DNA of 58,953 bases, taken from positions 1 through 58,953 of the forward strand of contig RKRR01000045.1 of the NCBI GenBank assembly GCA_007571305.1. Reading direction: 5' to 3'. This DNA is from Candidatus Poribacteria bacterium (GTDB lineage: Bacteria; Poribacteria; WGA-4E; WGA-3G). Position numbers and translations under genes: made by a program. Shown piece after piece: positions 1-8,430 of this stretch (position 1 is its first letter; each line of letters begins with the position of its first letter). The notes under the pieces are model-generated. The model ran no database searches. It was not told the DNA's origin and saw only the letters and a program-made list of their open reading frames with translations.

Positions 1-67
1 ACCGTTTGGAGAAACCTAACAAGGTAGGAGCAATCACCTAAATACGATCCTCATTAAGGTGAGAACT

Positions 68-2365
68 ATGCAACGCTTGCGAGTCTTTTTGGTGAAGCTT
101 GCAAACCAAAACTTGCTCTATAAATTCCAGCAATTGATGCCGGACATGCGCGTTGTTAAAGGTCTTGTCCTCCGACCCTATGTTGGATTTCTCACATTCT
201 CCGCCGCTTCCTTCGCAATCGCCTTAGGAATAACCCTCCAAAAATACATTGTTTTTGAATATCATTCAAATTCCGGTGTTGTTGGTTGGCTCAGTGCTAA
301 TGCATATCCGAAACAACAGGAATACTTTTTTTATCTGTTGGCCCTCCTCGGCATCCCAGCGGCAATATATCTGTACTGGATAGGGTGGTGTGTCTACTCG
401 CACTGGTGTGCCCAACGAACCGCCCAACCGATACAGCGTGTGCTGAAAGCAAACGCGTTGGCATCTATTCCGTTATGGCTCTGTTGGCTACAGGTCTACA
501 ACAACGGTCAAGGTATGCTAACAGGCTTACTCCTACCGATAAGTCTATCTGTTTTGCTTAAATTGGCACTGCTGCATAAGCAGTACTTTCCTACATTGTG
601 GAATTCAGATGTTTCTGATGATATAAACCTCACCAGCGAAAAGAGGGATGCCTCCGCTTCTGGAAGTTACAGAATCACAAAGGTTTGGCGCGGTGGACTT
701 GAATACATTATCCTCCCAATTTTCATCTATCTCCTTACCTATTCTGGGGACATCCAAGGTGAAATAGATTTATTCCACGAAGGTGAACGGCTCGCGCCTC
801 TGAATGAAATGTTACACGGCGCGGTGCCGTTTCGTGATATCTATATCCAGCATGGCCTCTTCCAAAACGCTTATTTGGCATGGCTTGGCAGTCAACTCTT
901 TGAACCAACTCTCTTCGGTGTACGTTCAATGGAAAACATATTGGACCCACTCGGTTATGTTGCCCTTTACGTGCTCGGTCTACAGGTATTCCGAGGTAGA
1001 TTTTTGACCGCTTTTATCTGTGTGGTTATTGCTTCTGGAACGGAGTTTTGGGTATCTGCAAGACACAGCCTCGGTTTAATGAGTTTTGCCTTCGTAGCGA
1101 GTTCCCTTACGTATTTCCAAAGAACTCGCACAAACCGGGTTCCTACATTTGTATGGAAATTGTTCCTCGCTGGGATCTCCACGAGTTTGGCGTTCTGGTA
1201 TAGCACTGAAATTGGACTTTACACGCTCGGTGCCATCGGATTGTTTCTGGTTATATATGTGTTCCAAGGCGGCTTTGGAACAGAGAATAGAATCAGACAA
1301 AACCAACAGGGAAAAAATAGGAGAGAATACCTATTACCCTTAATCAGTTACAGTTGCGGGGTATTGTTAGGCTTTTTCTCGGTAGGCATTTACTTCCTCT
1401 CCCACGGTGCTTTGGACGACGTAATCTGGAATTCTTATATCCAGTGTCGGTATCAACTAGCGACGTGGGGACTCGCTTTTCCATCTCTATCGGAAACCCT
1501 TGCTCTATTATCAACAGATGCTTGGAACGCTTTCGTTTTCAGCGAAGGATTTCGATGGTACCTGCCCGTTTGTATCTTTTTGATTGTCGCGGCGTACCTG
1601 ACATATCGGTGTTTGTGTGGTACTGTATCGGAACCGAACGCGATGAAACTCCTGCTTTTATTGCTCGGTGGCATTGCATTCTTCCGAACTGCCTTGGGAC
1701 GTTCAGATGGTGGTCATCTGATTTATGGAGCAACTTTTTTATGGCTGCTCTGCCTATTTCCATTAGAAAGGGGCATCTTCAGAATGCTCCGTGCGTGCCT
1801 CTCGCTTTTAAGAGGCAACGGACGTTGGCAGTACGCATTGAGGGCAGCATGGGTGCTAATCCCGATGGTAATTTTCTGTTGGTATGTTGGGGAAGCGCAT
1901 GAACCGTTGGCAGGTTTCCGTGAGAAATGGCAAAGATTGCGCCTAAATCCGTTTAAGCAACGCCCTGTAGCGCAGGAATTAGTGGGCGCAGGAAGGGTGG
2001 ACATCCCGGACGATCAAGTTGAACAGGTTCAAAAGGTGGTTGCTTACATTCAAGAAAATACAGCAGAGAACGAAAAGATTTTTGATTTTACGAGTCAGGG
2101 TGCCTACTATTTCTTCGCAAACCGACTAAGCGTTACCCGATTTCATCAAGTTTCATACGCATCAACACCTGAGATGCAGCAAGAAGTTATATCAGCCCTT
2201 GAAAACGATAAAACGCGTTTAGTGATCTTTAAAACGGGAGGTTGGTTCGATGCTGTTGACGCTATCCCCGTTGAGGAACGGCATCCCTTGATTGCGGCAT
2301 ACTTGCAGGAGAACTATGAGCCCGCGGTGAATATTAATGAAACGGAGATTTTACGGCGCAAATAA
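68..2365 (+). CDS. Multi-pass membrane protein, GT-C glycosyltransferase-like
   Basis: This protein of about 765 residues has many hydrophobic segments spread along its length. A polar loop near residues 235-265 carries acidic residues and reads like the first extracytoplasmic loop of dolichyl-phosphate-mannose-type (PMT/ArnT) transferases, with the pattern hG-x-VPFRDIYIQHGLFQN. The C-terminal 150 residues are soluble, probably facing the periplasm. A role in moving sugars from a lipid carrier onto an acceptor is inferred from this architecture only. I chose the ATG at 68 because AAGGTGA lies 5 bases upstream; the in-frame GTG at 59 lacks a good ribosome site. It is the only plus-strand gene before 13.8 kb and stands alone. 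It could equally be an O-antigen ligase-like or uncharacterised membrane protein. Confidence 0.7.
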   Translation: MQRLRVFLVKLANQNLLYKFQQLMPDMRVVKGLVLRPYVGFLTFSAASFAIALGITLQKYIVFEYHSNSGVVGWLSANAYPKQQEYFFYLLALLGIPAAIYLYWIGWCVYSHWCAQRTAQPIQRVLKANALASIPLWLCWLQVYNNGQGMLTGLLLPISLSVLLKLALLHKQYFPTLWNSDVSDDINLTSEKRDASASGSYRITKVWRGGLEYIILPIFIYLLTYSGDIQGEIDLFHEGERLAPLNEMLHGAVPFRDIYIQHGLFQNAYLAWLGSQLFEPTLFGVRSMENILDPLGYVALYVLGLQVFRGRFLTAFICVVIASGTEFWVSARHSLGLMSFAFVASSLTYFQRTRTNRVPTFVWKLFLAGISTSLAFWYSTEIGLYTLGAIGLFLVIYVFQGGFGTENRIRQNQQGKNRREYLLPLISYSCGVLLGFFSVGIYFLSHGALDDVIWNSYIQCRYQLATWGLAFPSLSETLALLSTDAWNAFVFSEGFRWYLPVCIFLIVAAYLTYRCLCGTVSEPNAMKLLLLLLGGIAFFRTALGRSDGGHLIYGATFLWLLCLFPLERGIFRMLRACLSLLRGNGRWQYALRAAWVLIPMVIFCWYVGEAHEPLAGFREKWQRLRLNPFKQRPVAQELVGAGRVDIPDDQVEQVQKVVAYIQENTAENEKIFDFTSQGAYYFFANRLSVTRFHQVSYASTPEMQQEVISALENDKTRLVIFKTGGWFDAVDAIPVEERHPLIAAYLQENYEPAVNINETEILRRK

Positions 2366-2498
2366 ATTTTTAACTATGGAGTTTTCGCTCGTTTTTTTCC
2401 TTCTCAAAAAACGGTTGCTGGCTTAGGTTTGACAGTTAGTTATCAATTAAAAAGTAGATTTAAATTAACAAAAATACATCTTAACCGATGAACGACAC

Positions 2499-3563
2499 CT
2501 ATTTTTGTTGTTCGATGAAGATTCGGTAGATGTCCTCAAAAAGTCTGACATCCGTGAGTGTATCCTCCGCTGAAGAGCGGAAAGGTTCATCGTTACGGAC
2601 ATTCGCCACAAAGTATTCCGCTTCCCTGTAATATGCCCAAGTCCAACTCGGTCTCGGAATCGCGCGGGTAATTTCCTGTTCTTCCCCAGCACGATAGATC
2701 TCGACCTCAGCAGGCGTGTTTTTCAGGAGTAATGGCGGTGCCCACGTATGAACCCATCCATTCTCAAAGTAGATTTGACTATGTTCATCCCAGCGGTAGT
2801 GGGAGACATGCCCGGTTTCTAACGTCACACGGATACCATCCATATCGAAGATAACAACACCCGTATATCCGTTCGCATCCAAATCAACGACTCTGACACT
2901 GACTTTGTCTCCAGCATCAAGAAACCAGCGCATCAGATTGATATTGTGTGTGTACTGCTGTAGGTATCCTAAATAGGAACTGTGCCACTGTTCGGGTATC
3001 CATTCTGGCGTTTTGGCAGGTGCACTCGGCTTCGTCTCTGTTGTTCCATCCATGTGAGTATCGAGATTACATACCCAATCCCCACCGAATCCGTGATTCC
3101 TGGCATACGTCAAGCGTCCGAGTTCGTTTGTTTCTCGGAATTGAGCGACTTTTGTCTTGACGATCTCGTTTCCGGCATCGTACCGTTTCATGTAGCCGAC
3201 CATCAATTTTTTGCCAGACTTCTTTGATGCCACTACAATCGCTTCGGCTTGTTCAATGGAAACAGCCATCGGTTTTTCCATGAAAACGTGCTTACCCGCT
3301 AAAAGGAGATCCCTGGCGATTTCACCCTGTAACGCGAAGTCAGCAGACACCGCGACAGCCTCGATATCGGCGTTTTGTGCGAGTTCACCGTGGTCCCGGT
3401 AGAGTTGAGGAATACCGAAACGGCTTTGGACCTTCTTTCCAAGCTCGGTACGGACCTCTGCAAGTCCTATGAGTTCACAGTCCGGAATGCTCGTAAAATT
3501 TGGGATGTGGACCTTCTGTGCCATGAACCCACAGCCGATATAACCGAGTCGAATTTTTTCCAT
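2499..3563 (-). CDS. Gfo/Idh/MocA family oxidoreductase
   Basis: A 354-residue NAD(P)-dependent oxidoreductase, probably acting on a sugar, inositol or related polyol. The N-terminal Rossmann fold is visible as GYIGCGFMA (residues 7-15), and the family EKP motif is at residues 96-98. The C-terminal half is the alpha/beta substrate domain. Length is normal for the family. The start is an ATG behind an A-rich stretch without a strong ribosome site. No operon partner is evident: the next gene downstream is convergent and the upstream neighbour is 186 bp away. It is one of three members of this family in the window (see 10298 and 40500), and the three are clearly diverged from one another. The substrate cannot be read from the sequence. 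Confidence 0.9.
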   Translation of the reverse strand: MEKIRLGYIGCGFMAQKVHIPNFTSIPDCELIGLAEVRTELGKKVQSRFGIPQLYRDHGELAQNADIEAVAVSADFALQGEIARDLLLAGKHVFMEKPMAVSIEQAEAIVVASKKSGKKLMVGYMKRYDAGNEIVKTKVAQFRETNELGRLTYARNHGFGGDWVCNLDTHMDGTTETKPSAPAKTPEWIPEQWHSSYLGYLQQYTHNINLMRWFLDAGDKVSVRVVDLDANGYTGVVIFDMDGIRVTLETGHVSHYRWDEHSQIYFENGWVHTWAPPLLLKNTPAEVEIYRAGEEQEITRAIPRPSWTWAYYREAEYFVANVRNDEPFRSSAEDTLTDVRLFEDIYRIFIEQQK

Positions 3564-3749
3564 TTTTTTAATTCGGACTGTCCAGCACAGTTCCCTGAAT
3601 CCTTTCGTTTCTCGCGGTTTCTACCCATTAACGTATTTCATGGAAATGCATAGCTGCCTCAATATAGGTATCAATTATCAGTTGACAGTTGCCGGTCAAA
3701 AACTCGCTCTTATTCCTTCTGACAACTGAATACTGACAGTTGAAACCTC

Positions 3750-4196
3750 TTACGACAGTCGGCACGATTCTATCTGTTCAACAGCGGTTTTCGCCCCTTC
3801 CCGCACGAGTGCAGAAGCATCGTCTTGTGCGAGCTGCTTCAGTTTTTCAAGACTAAGGCTCGCCTCCAGTTTACCGAGGGCAACTGCGACGAAGTAGCGC
3901 ACATCGGCATCTTCGTCGTCCAATGCTTTTAAGAGCGAGCTTGTATCCGTTAGCGTGGCGAGGTGTCGGTCAGCATCGCCGATATTAATCAACGCTTGCG
4001 CGGCGAGTCGCCGGGAATGGATATCTCCGTGAAGGAGGGAGGAAAGCAATTCGTCGTTACCTGTGGGAATGACAGTTAAATTATCCCAGTCACAATCCAA
4101 ACAGAACCATGAATTACCCTCCAATCGACGGAGGTTCGTATCTCCACACGAAGGACATTTCTCAAGTTCCTGTTGTTGACTTATGATTTTGTCCAT
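3750..4196 (-). CDS. Zinc-ribbon plus HEAT-repeat protein
   Basis: A 148-residue protein. Residues 14-35 form a zinc ribbon with cysteine pairs C14/C17 and C32/C35. From about residue 50 to the end there are HEAT-type helical repeats, with LLSSLLHGDIHSRRLAAQAL and DEDADVRYFVAVALGKL as clear units. The likely role is protein-protein scaffolding; no catalytic motif is visible. The ATG at 4196 has an AAGGAC site close upstream. A second protein with the same two modules in reverse order lies at 28487-29053. No function is assigned. Confidence 0.75.
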   Translation of the reverse strand: MDKIISQQQELEKCPSCGDTNLRRLEGNSWFCLDCDWDNLTVIPTGNDELLSSLLHGDIHSRRLAAQALINIGDADRHLATLTDTSSLLKALDDEDADVRYFVAVALGKLEASLSLEKLKQLAQDDASALVREGAKTAVEQIESCRLS

Positions 4197-4209
4197 TGTC
4201 CTTGATTAC

Positions 4210-4254
4210 GGCACACGCTGTGTGCCTTCTACTTTTCGCGCCGTATTCGGCGTG
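4210..4254. repeat. Two adjacent intergenic hairpins
   Basis: GGCACAC-GCT-GTGTGCC (4210-4226) forms a perfect 7-bp stem with a 3-base loop. It is followed by CGCGCCG-TATT-CGGCGTG (4237-4254), a 7-bp stem with one G-T pair. They lie between two minus-strand genes and have no T-run on the minus strand, so they are not standard terminators. The string GTGTGCCTTCTACTTT beside the first hairpin recurs with one change at about 18548-18565, also between genes. Confidence 0.6.
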
Positions 4255-4256
4255 CA

Positions 4257-4697
4257 TCAGTTCCCATTTTCAGCGGTCGTCACAGTTTCGTCAACCGTAG
4301 GGTTTCCTTCCAATTCAGGTAATTCACGCCAGATTTCAGGACCCTCCGGTTTGAAATTAATTGTCGCGATAAACTGCATACCGTGATAGAAGTTGATTTT
4401 GAATTTGCCGCCTCCGAAATTTTCTTTGAGATATTCCAGCGGGGCTTCAATCAACGGACCCATTTCGTCAGCGTGATAGAAGGCGAGCGATTTAAACCGG
4501 ACTGTATTGCCCACCGGTTCTTGCACGAGCAATTGTGCCGACGTAGCAGGAAAAAGCACTTGAAAGGCTTGCCAGAGTTCCGAAACAGTAGGTTCCTGTT
4601 TCCCAATGCGTTTTTTAAAGTCGTTCTCAAGATACTCTGAGAACGTGTTGAAAACCCATTCCATAGCAGTTGTTAGTTTATACTTATCAGTCCTCAT
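4257..4697 (-). CDS. Hypothetical protein (146 aa)
   Basis: I do not recognise this protein. It has no signal peptide or membrane segment and appears to be a soluble alpha/beta protein. Landmarks are an N-terminal helix region (about residues 10-50), a central section with the phrase LAFYHADEMGPLIEAPLEYL, and an acidic, Thr-rich C-terminus. The start at 4697 lacks an obvious ribosome site; an in-frame ATG at residue 13 is an alternative. It lies between the zinc-ribbon/HEAT gene and the PCP_red-like gene on the same strand, with gaps of 60 and 183 bp, so co-transcription is possible. Confidence 0.6.
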   Translation of the reverse strand: MRTDKYKLTTAMEWVFNTFSEYLENDFKKRIGKQEPTVSELWQAFQVLFPATSAQLLVQEPVGNTVRFKSLAFYHADEMGPLIEAPLEYLKENFGGGKFKINFYHGMQFIATINFKPEGPEIWRELPELEGNPTVDETVTTAENGN

Positions 4698-4725
4698 TAA
4701 TTGCCAGTTTTCCCGCTGCTTGTCA

Positions 4726-4769
4726 GTAACAAATCCTCTCTGATGTTATCCAAGTGAGTGATTTGTTAC
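4726..4769. repeat. Perfect 10-bp inverted repeat with 24-bp spacer
   Basis: GTAACAAATC at 4726-4735 is exactly complementary to GATTTGTTAC at 4760-4769. Partial pairing (CTCTCT against AGTGAG) continues inward with one bulge. It lies about 30 bp upstream of the unknown gene that starts at 4697 on the minus strand. It may be a regulator site, an RNA hairpin in the leader or a remnant of a small mobile element. Confidence 0.6.
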
Positions 4770-4880
4770 AAACCAATCTCTTAACCGGGAACTGACGACT
4801 GATAGCTATTACAGCGGTGCCTTTAAGAAGTCCTTCCAATCAAAATCGGGCAGAGGAAACTCCTCCGAGGCTTTGCATTG

Positions 4881-5294
4881 TCAGAATGTCGCCGCTTTCT
4901 CGAAAAACTCAATATCCACCCGTTCAACACCGGCTTGCCGGGCATTTTCAGCGACACGTTGGACAACCATTTCTCGGACAAACGGGATCGGTATCCGCTT
5001 GACCCGGTGCTCCACTTCTTCTGTACAAGGCACTGTGGTGTTGTCAAGGTAGGGACCGTCCTGAAGTGCGGCTTCCTCAGGGTGATCGCACGTTTCTGGT
5101 ACGAGTTGTTGCAGTCGCATTGAGACATAACTCGTCACCCACTGCTTGAATTCTTCCGTTTTCTCGGTATCAACTTCGCCGACAGCGGGACGCTGTTCCA
5201 ATTTCTCGTTGATACTGACGAGCAGACCTTCCAGCCGTGTCAGGCGTTCTTCTACATTTGTGAGCCGCTCGGGTGCATTTGTTTGTTCACTCAT
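4881..5294 (-). CDS. PCP_red-like domain protein with N-terminal coiled coil
   Basis: A 137-residue soluble protein. Residues 8-38 are heptad-like (NVEERLTRLEGLLVSINEKL), suggesting a coiled coil. Residues about 94-137 match the small PCP_red domain known from the protochlorophyllide-reductase 57-kDa subunit family: EVEHRVKRIPIPFVREMVVQ, then ENARQAGVERVDIEFFEKA. There is no photosynthesis gene nearby, so a role in chlorophyll synthesis is unlikely. The same domain ends the radical SAM protein at 6925-8265, which suggests a linked function. The start is preceded by the CCGCAAGG leader at 5307-5314. The stretch containing C70 and C90 is not a recognisable metal site. Confidence 0.75.
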   Translation of the reverse strand: MSEQTNAPERLTNVEERLTRLEGLLVSINEKLEQRPAVGEVDTEKTEEFKQWVTSYVSMRLQQLVPETCDHPEEAALQDGPYLDNTTVPCTEEVEHRVKRIPIPFVREMVVQRVAENARQAGVERVDIEFFEKAATF

Positions 5295-5314
5295 TTTTTA
5301 AATTTTCCTTGCGG
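5295..5314 (-). promoter_or_regulatory. CCGCAAGG leader before the PCP_red-like gene
   Basis: On the minus strand GACCGAACCGCAAGG is followed by an A/T-rich stretch and the ATG. AAGG (the only Shine-Dalgarno-like string) ends exactly 12 bases before the ATG. The same leader recurs before five other genes in this window. Confidence 0.6.
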
Positions 5315-5412
5315 TTCGGTCAGGAAACTTTATGGAAGCATCCCTTCCTATATGTCCAGCCCGGCGTGTTGCTTGGGCATGCATGTTCTGGTCAAAGACT
5401 AACAATTCTTTC

Positions 5413-6132
5413 TTAAATTACCCAATACTTCCAGAGATCTTTTGGAATTTCGTATTTGATCTCTTCCCGTTTTTCATGGGAGTAACGTGCGAAGATCCCA
5501 AAACGAGGAATATGCTTCACATTCGCTGAACCGGTATGGCAGAGAAACGCATGCCACAACACAACATCACCCGCAGCACCGATAAACTCACGAGGTCCCT
5601 CCGGTGATAAGTCCGAAAGCACATGCCAACCCCAATCCTCAATATCGTAGAAACTGCCATCAATCTGCTCTGGATATTGGAGGAAATACTTATGCGTTGA
5701 ATGGTGGCTCTGGGGCCAAAAGACGAAGGCACCACCGCCGGGTTCGACATCATAGAGGTACGTTGTTGCTCCCAGCATAAAAGGACTCCAGCCCCCAGGA
5801 CCGTATGCGTCAATATGTCCGCTACCGGGCATTGCCCACTCTTCTTCAGGATTGGGCCATTTGACGAGCGGTGAACCGCCGCCCCCTGTAAATTGCCCAC
5901 CACCGAGCTGATCGGTAATCTCTTGCATCACAGGAAGTTGCCCAAATACCGGCGAGAAACTGAAGTTCTGCACCACGTAATCGTTGGGCCAGGTCTCCGG
6001 TGTTTCCAAATTGGAATTAAAGTGCCTCCAGACCTGTTCTCGCCATCCATCAATTACCTCTGAATCAATGAGGTTTTCAAGGATAAGATATCCATGCTCT
6101 TGAAAAAATGCTATCTGTTCTGCTGTAAGCAT
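5413..6132 (-). CDS. Phytanoyl-CoA dioxygenase (PhyH) family protein, copy 2
   Basis: A 239-residue Fe(II)/2-oxoglutarate dioxygenase-like protein. The iron-binding triad is visible as H106-x-D108 (GHIDAYG) and H199 (HAFLCHTGSAN); R210 is a likely 2-oxoglutarate ligand. I placed the start at 6132, where GAGGGG lies 6 bases upstream; the longer reading to 6201 extends back into poorly conserved spacer. It is highly similar along its whole length to the gene at 6189-6914, 56 bp upstream, and so is a tandem duplicate. It probably forms an operon with that gene and the radical SAM gene. The substrate is unknown. Confidence 0.88.
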   Translation of the reverse strand: MLTAEQIAFFQEHGYLILENLIDSEVIDGWREQVWRHFNSNLETPETWPNDYVVQNFSFSPVFGQLPVMQEITDQLGGGQFTGGGGSPLVKWPNPEEEWAMPGSGHIDAYGPGGWSPFMLGATTYLYDVEPGGGAFVFWPQSHHSTHKYFLQYPEQIDGSFYDIEDWGWHVLSDLSPEGPREFIGAAGDVVLWHAFLCHTGSANVKHIPRFGIFARYSHEKREEIKYEIPKDLWKYWVI

Positions 6133-6188
6133 CTGGGTCCCCTCTATCCGTAAAGGTCGAACTACTGATAACTGACAACCGTTTTTTC

Positions 6189-6914
6189 TTAAATTGCCCA
6201 ATACTTCCAGATATTCTCTGGAATTTCGTATTTAATCTCTTCCCATTTTTCATGGGCATACCGTGCAAAGAGACCAAAACGGGGAATATCTCTCACATTT
6301 GCTGATCCAGTGTGGCAGAGAAACGCATGCCACAACACAACATCACCTGCAGCACCAATAAACTCGCGTGGTCCCTCTGGGGATAAATCTGAGAGCACAT
6401 GCCAGCCCCAATCTTCGATATCGTAGAAACTGCCATCAATTTGCTCTGGATATTGAAGGAAATACTTGTGCGTTGAATGGTGGCTCTGGGGCCAAAAGAT
6501 GAAATTACCCGCCTTAGGTTTAGCGTCATAAAGATAGGTTGTGGCACCCAGCATAAAAGGACTCCAGCCAGCAACAGCACCATACGCGTCGATGTGTCCG
6601 TCCTTGGGCATTGCCCACTCCTCTTCAGGATTGGGCCATTTGATAATTGGTGAGCCGCCCCCGCCTGTAAAAAATTGTCCGCCACCGAGCTGATCGGCAA
6701 CCTTTTGCATCACAGGAAGTTGCCCAAATACCGGAGAGAAACTGAAACCCGGTATCTCATAGTCGTTGGGCCAGGTCTCCGGTGTTTCAAAACTGGAGTT
6801 AAAATGCTTCCAGACCTGGGTCTGCCATCCTTCAATTATTTTGGGATCGATGAAGTTTTTAAGAATAAGATATCCGTGTTCCTGGAAAAATGCTATCTGT
6901 TCCGTTGTGAGCAT
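6189..6914 (-). CDS. Phytanoyl-CoA dioxygenase (PhyH) family protein, copy 1
   Basis: A 241-residue paralogue of the gene at 5413-6132. Most residues are identical, including long runs in the second half. The triad is H107-x-D109 and a distal His near residue 201. Differences cluster near the active site, where copy 1 has PKDGHIDAYGAVAG and copy 2 has PGSGHIDAYGPGG, and at the C-terminus. This may mean different substrates rather than simple dosage. The start is an ATG preceded by GAGGAGAGTCAA. It begins 10 bp after the stop of the radical SAM gene, which supports one transcript. Confidence 0.9.
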   Translation of the reverse strand: MLTTEQIAFFQEHGYLILKNFIDPKIIEGWQTQVWKHFNSSFETPETWPNDYEIPGFSFSPVFGQLPVMQKVADQLGGGQFFTGGGGSPIIKWPNPEEEWAMPKDGHIDAYGAVAGWSPFMLGATTYLYDAKPKAGNFIFWPQSHHSTHKYFLQYPEQIDGSFYDIEDWGWHVLSDLSPEGPREFIGAAGDVVLWHAFLCHTGSANVRDIPRFGLFARYAHEKWEEIKYEIPENIWKYWAI

Positions 6915-6924
6915 TTGACTCTCC

Positions 6925-8265
6925 TCAGCGTTTCGGTCTGAAGGATGGGATGCCAGTTTTATCGAATCGTTTTTTGACAGCCTGCATCAGTTGAGGGGTA
7001 ACCTCGCGATGCCCCTGTTCGCGTGCGTACCTTTCAACGCTTTTGACGACCATCCCACGAGCAAACGATGGCACGCGCTTCAATCTTTTTTCTGCTGCTG
7101 GTGTCCACTGCAAATCATAATCGGTTTCCGTCGCAAAAGCAATCTTTTTCTCAATTTGGATGGGAGGGGCATTATGTTGCCCAGGCTGGTATTCACACGA
7201 AGCATCCTCAGCGAGATAGTTGCCGGTCGTAGCATAGGCACGCGCCCTACAGCCGCCGCAGACCTCTCTGAATTCACACGCGCCACACTTTCCTTCAAGC
7301 AAATCTCTATTCCGTAAGTTTTGAAAAGTTTCTGACTCATTCCAGAGTTTGACAAAGTTCTCATCTTTGAGGTTTCCGACGCTAACGGGGAGATAGGGAC
7401 ATGGGGTCAGTTCACCTTCAGGTGTGATACGGCAGTAGTAGATGCCACATGGACACGTGCCGCTGGGGTAGCCCTGAAGGAACGCAGAGTCAGACTGTTG
7501 TTCATAGATAACGCGTTTGTAATGCGGTGCGCATTTCGCAGCGATGAGCATTTTTCCAGTATAAGCCGCCTGTAACTCGAAGAGCGTCTCAAGCATCTTC
7601 TCGTATTGCGTGGGTGTAATATCCATCACTGTCTTCCCTCTTCCGGTTCGGACGAGGAAATAGAGATTCAAGACCTTTGCACCGAGTTGATACGCGTATT
7701 CTACAATTTCTGGAATTTCATCGTAATTCCACTGCGTTACGGAGGTTTGAACGAGGAAGTCAAGTTGTGCGCGTTTGAGTGCCTCCACACCGTTCATCGT
7801 CGCTTTCCACGCGCCCTCCAACCCACGAAACCGATCATGGTTCGTGGGTTGGATAGAGTCAAGGCTAATGCCTGCTCCGGTAACACCGTGCTCTTGCATC
7901 TTCTCGACAACTTCGTCGTTCAACAAGACACCATTTGTACCCATTACAACAAGAAACCCGGTATCGGAGGCATATTTCGATATCTCCAAGATATCCGGGC
8001 GTAACAGAGGTTCTCCACCAGTGAGAATAAGGAGGATATGCGGATTGATTTCGGCGATTTCATCAATGACGCGAAAACATTGTGATTGGCTTAATTCCGC
8101 GTCCCTTGAATGTCCATGTGAGCCTTGAATATCAGACAGATTAAAGTTTCCGTTTGCTAACTCGTTTGTGTCTACAAATCCTGCGGGGAGATAGCAGTGC
8201 GTACACTTTAGATTGCACAATCGGGTGATATTCCACGAAACTGCCTGAATTTTTGTATTTTCCAT
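6925..8265 (-). CDS. Radical SAM/SPASM protein with C-terminal PCP_red-like domain
   Basis: A 446-residue protein. The radical SAM cluster motif is C17-x3-C21-x2-C24 (CNLKCTHC). GGEPLLRPDI follows as the SAM-binding motif. A SPASM-type auxiliary-cluster region spans about residues 280-360, with CPCGIYYC, then CPYLPVSVGNL, then CGACEFREVCGGC. The last 50 residues form a PCP_red-like module (WTPAAEKRLKRVPSFARGMV). The nearest known relatives are the haem-modifying AhbC/AhbD/NirJ enzymes and peptide maturases such as PqqE. Which it resembles in function cannot be settled here: no siroheme genes or short peptide precursor are seen nearby. It carries the CCGCAAGG leader and heads a likely operon with the two dioxygenases. 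Confidence 0.87.
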   Translation of the reverse strand: MENTKIQAVSWNITRLCNLKCTHCYLPAGFVDTNELANGNFNLSDIQGSHGHSRDAELSQSQCFRVIDEIAEINPHILLILTGGEPLLRPDILEISKYASDTGFLVVMGTNGVLLNDEVVEKMQEHGVTGAGISLDSIQPTNHDRFRGLEGAWKATMNGVEALKRAQLDFLVQTSVTQWNYDEIPEIVEYAYQLGAKVLNLYFLVRTGRGKTVMDITPTQYEKMLETLFELQAAYTGKMLIAAKCAPHYKRVIYEQQSDSAFLQGYPSGTCPCGIYYCRITPEGELTPCPYLPVSVGNLKDENFVKLWNESETFQNLRNRDLLEGKCGACEFREVCGGCRARAYATTGNYLAEDASCEYQPGQHNAPPIQIEKKIAFATETDYDLQWTPAAEKRLKRVPSFARGMVVKSVERYAREQGHREVTPQLMQAVKKRFDKTGIPSFRPKR

Positions 8266-8285
8266 TTTTTAATGATACCTTGCGG
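8266..8285 (-). promoter_or_regulatory. CCGCAAGG leader before the radical SAM gene
   Basis: On the minus strand GACCGAACCGCAAGG, then TATCATTAAAAA, then ATG. The 12-base gap from AAGG to ATG is identical to that at 5295, 16638 and 36167. Confidence 0.65.
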
Positions 8286-8430
8286 TTCGGTCAGATGCGT
8301 TGGATAACCAACGACCTTCTCCGTAGATCTGAAGAAATACCCAAGCAACCCTCCGCTAGGCTTACGGGCCACAGTTTCGTTAAACCTGCACAAACGAAAG
8401 ATGAAGTGGCTTATAGTGCATGTTCTGAAA

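Noticed and set aside
1354..1902. A 182-codon frame overlapping the GT-C-like gene
   Set aside because: It lies wholly inside a well-supported membrane protein in another frame; its translation has no domain or membrane pattern and it has no ribosome site.
6925..8430. A RiPP precursor peptide beside the radical SAM/SPASM gene
   Set aside because: No short frame with a ribosome site and a leader/core pattern was found in the flanking gaps.
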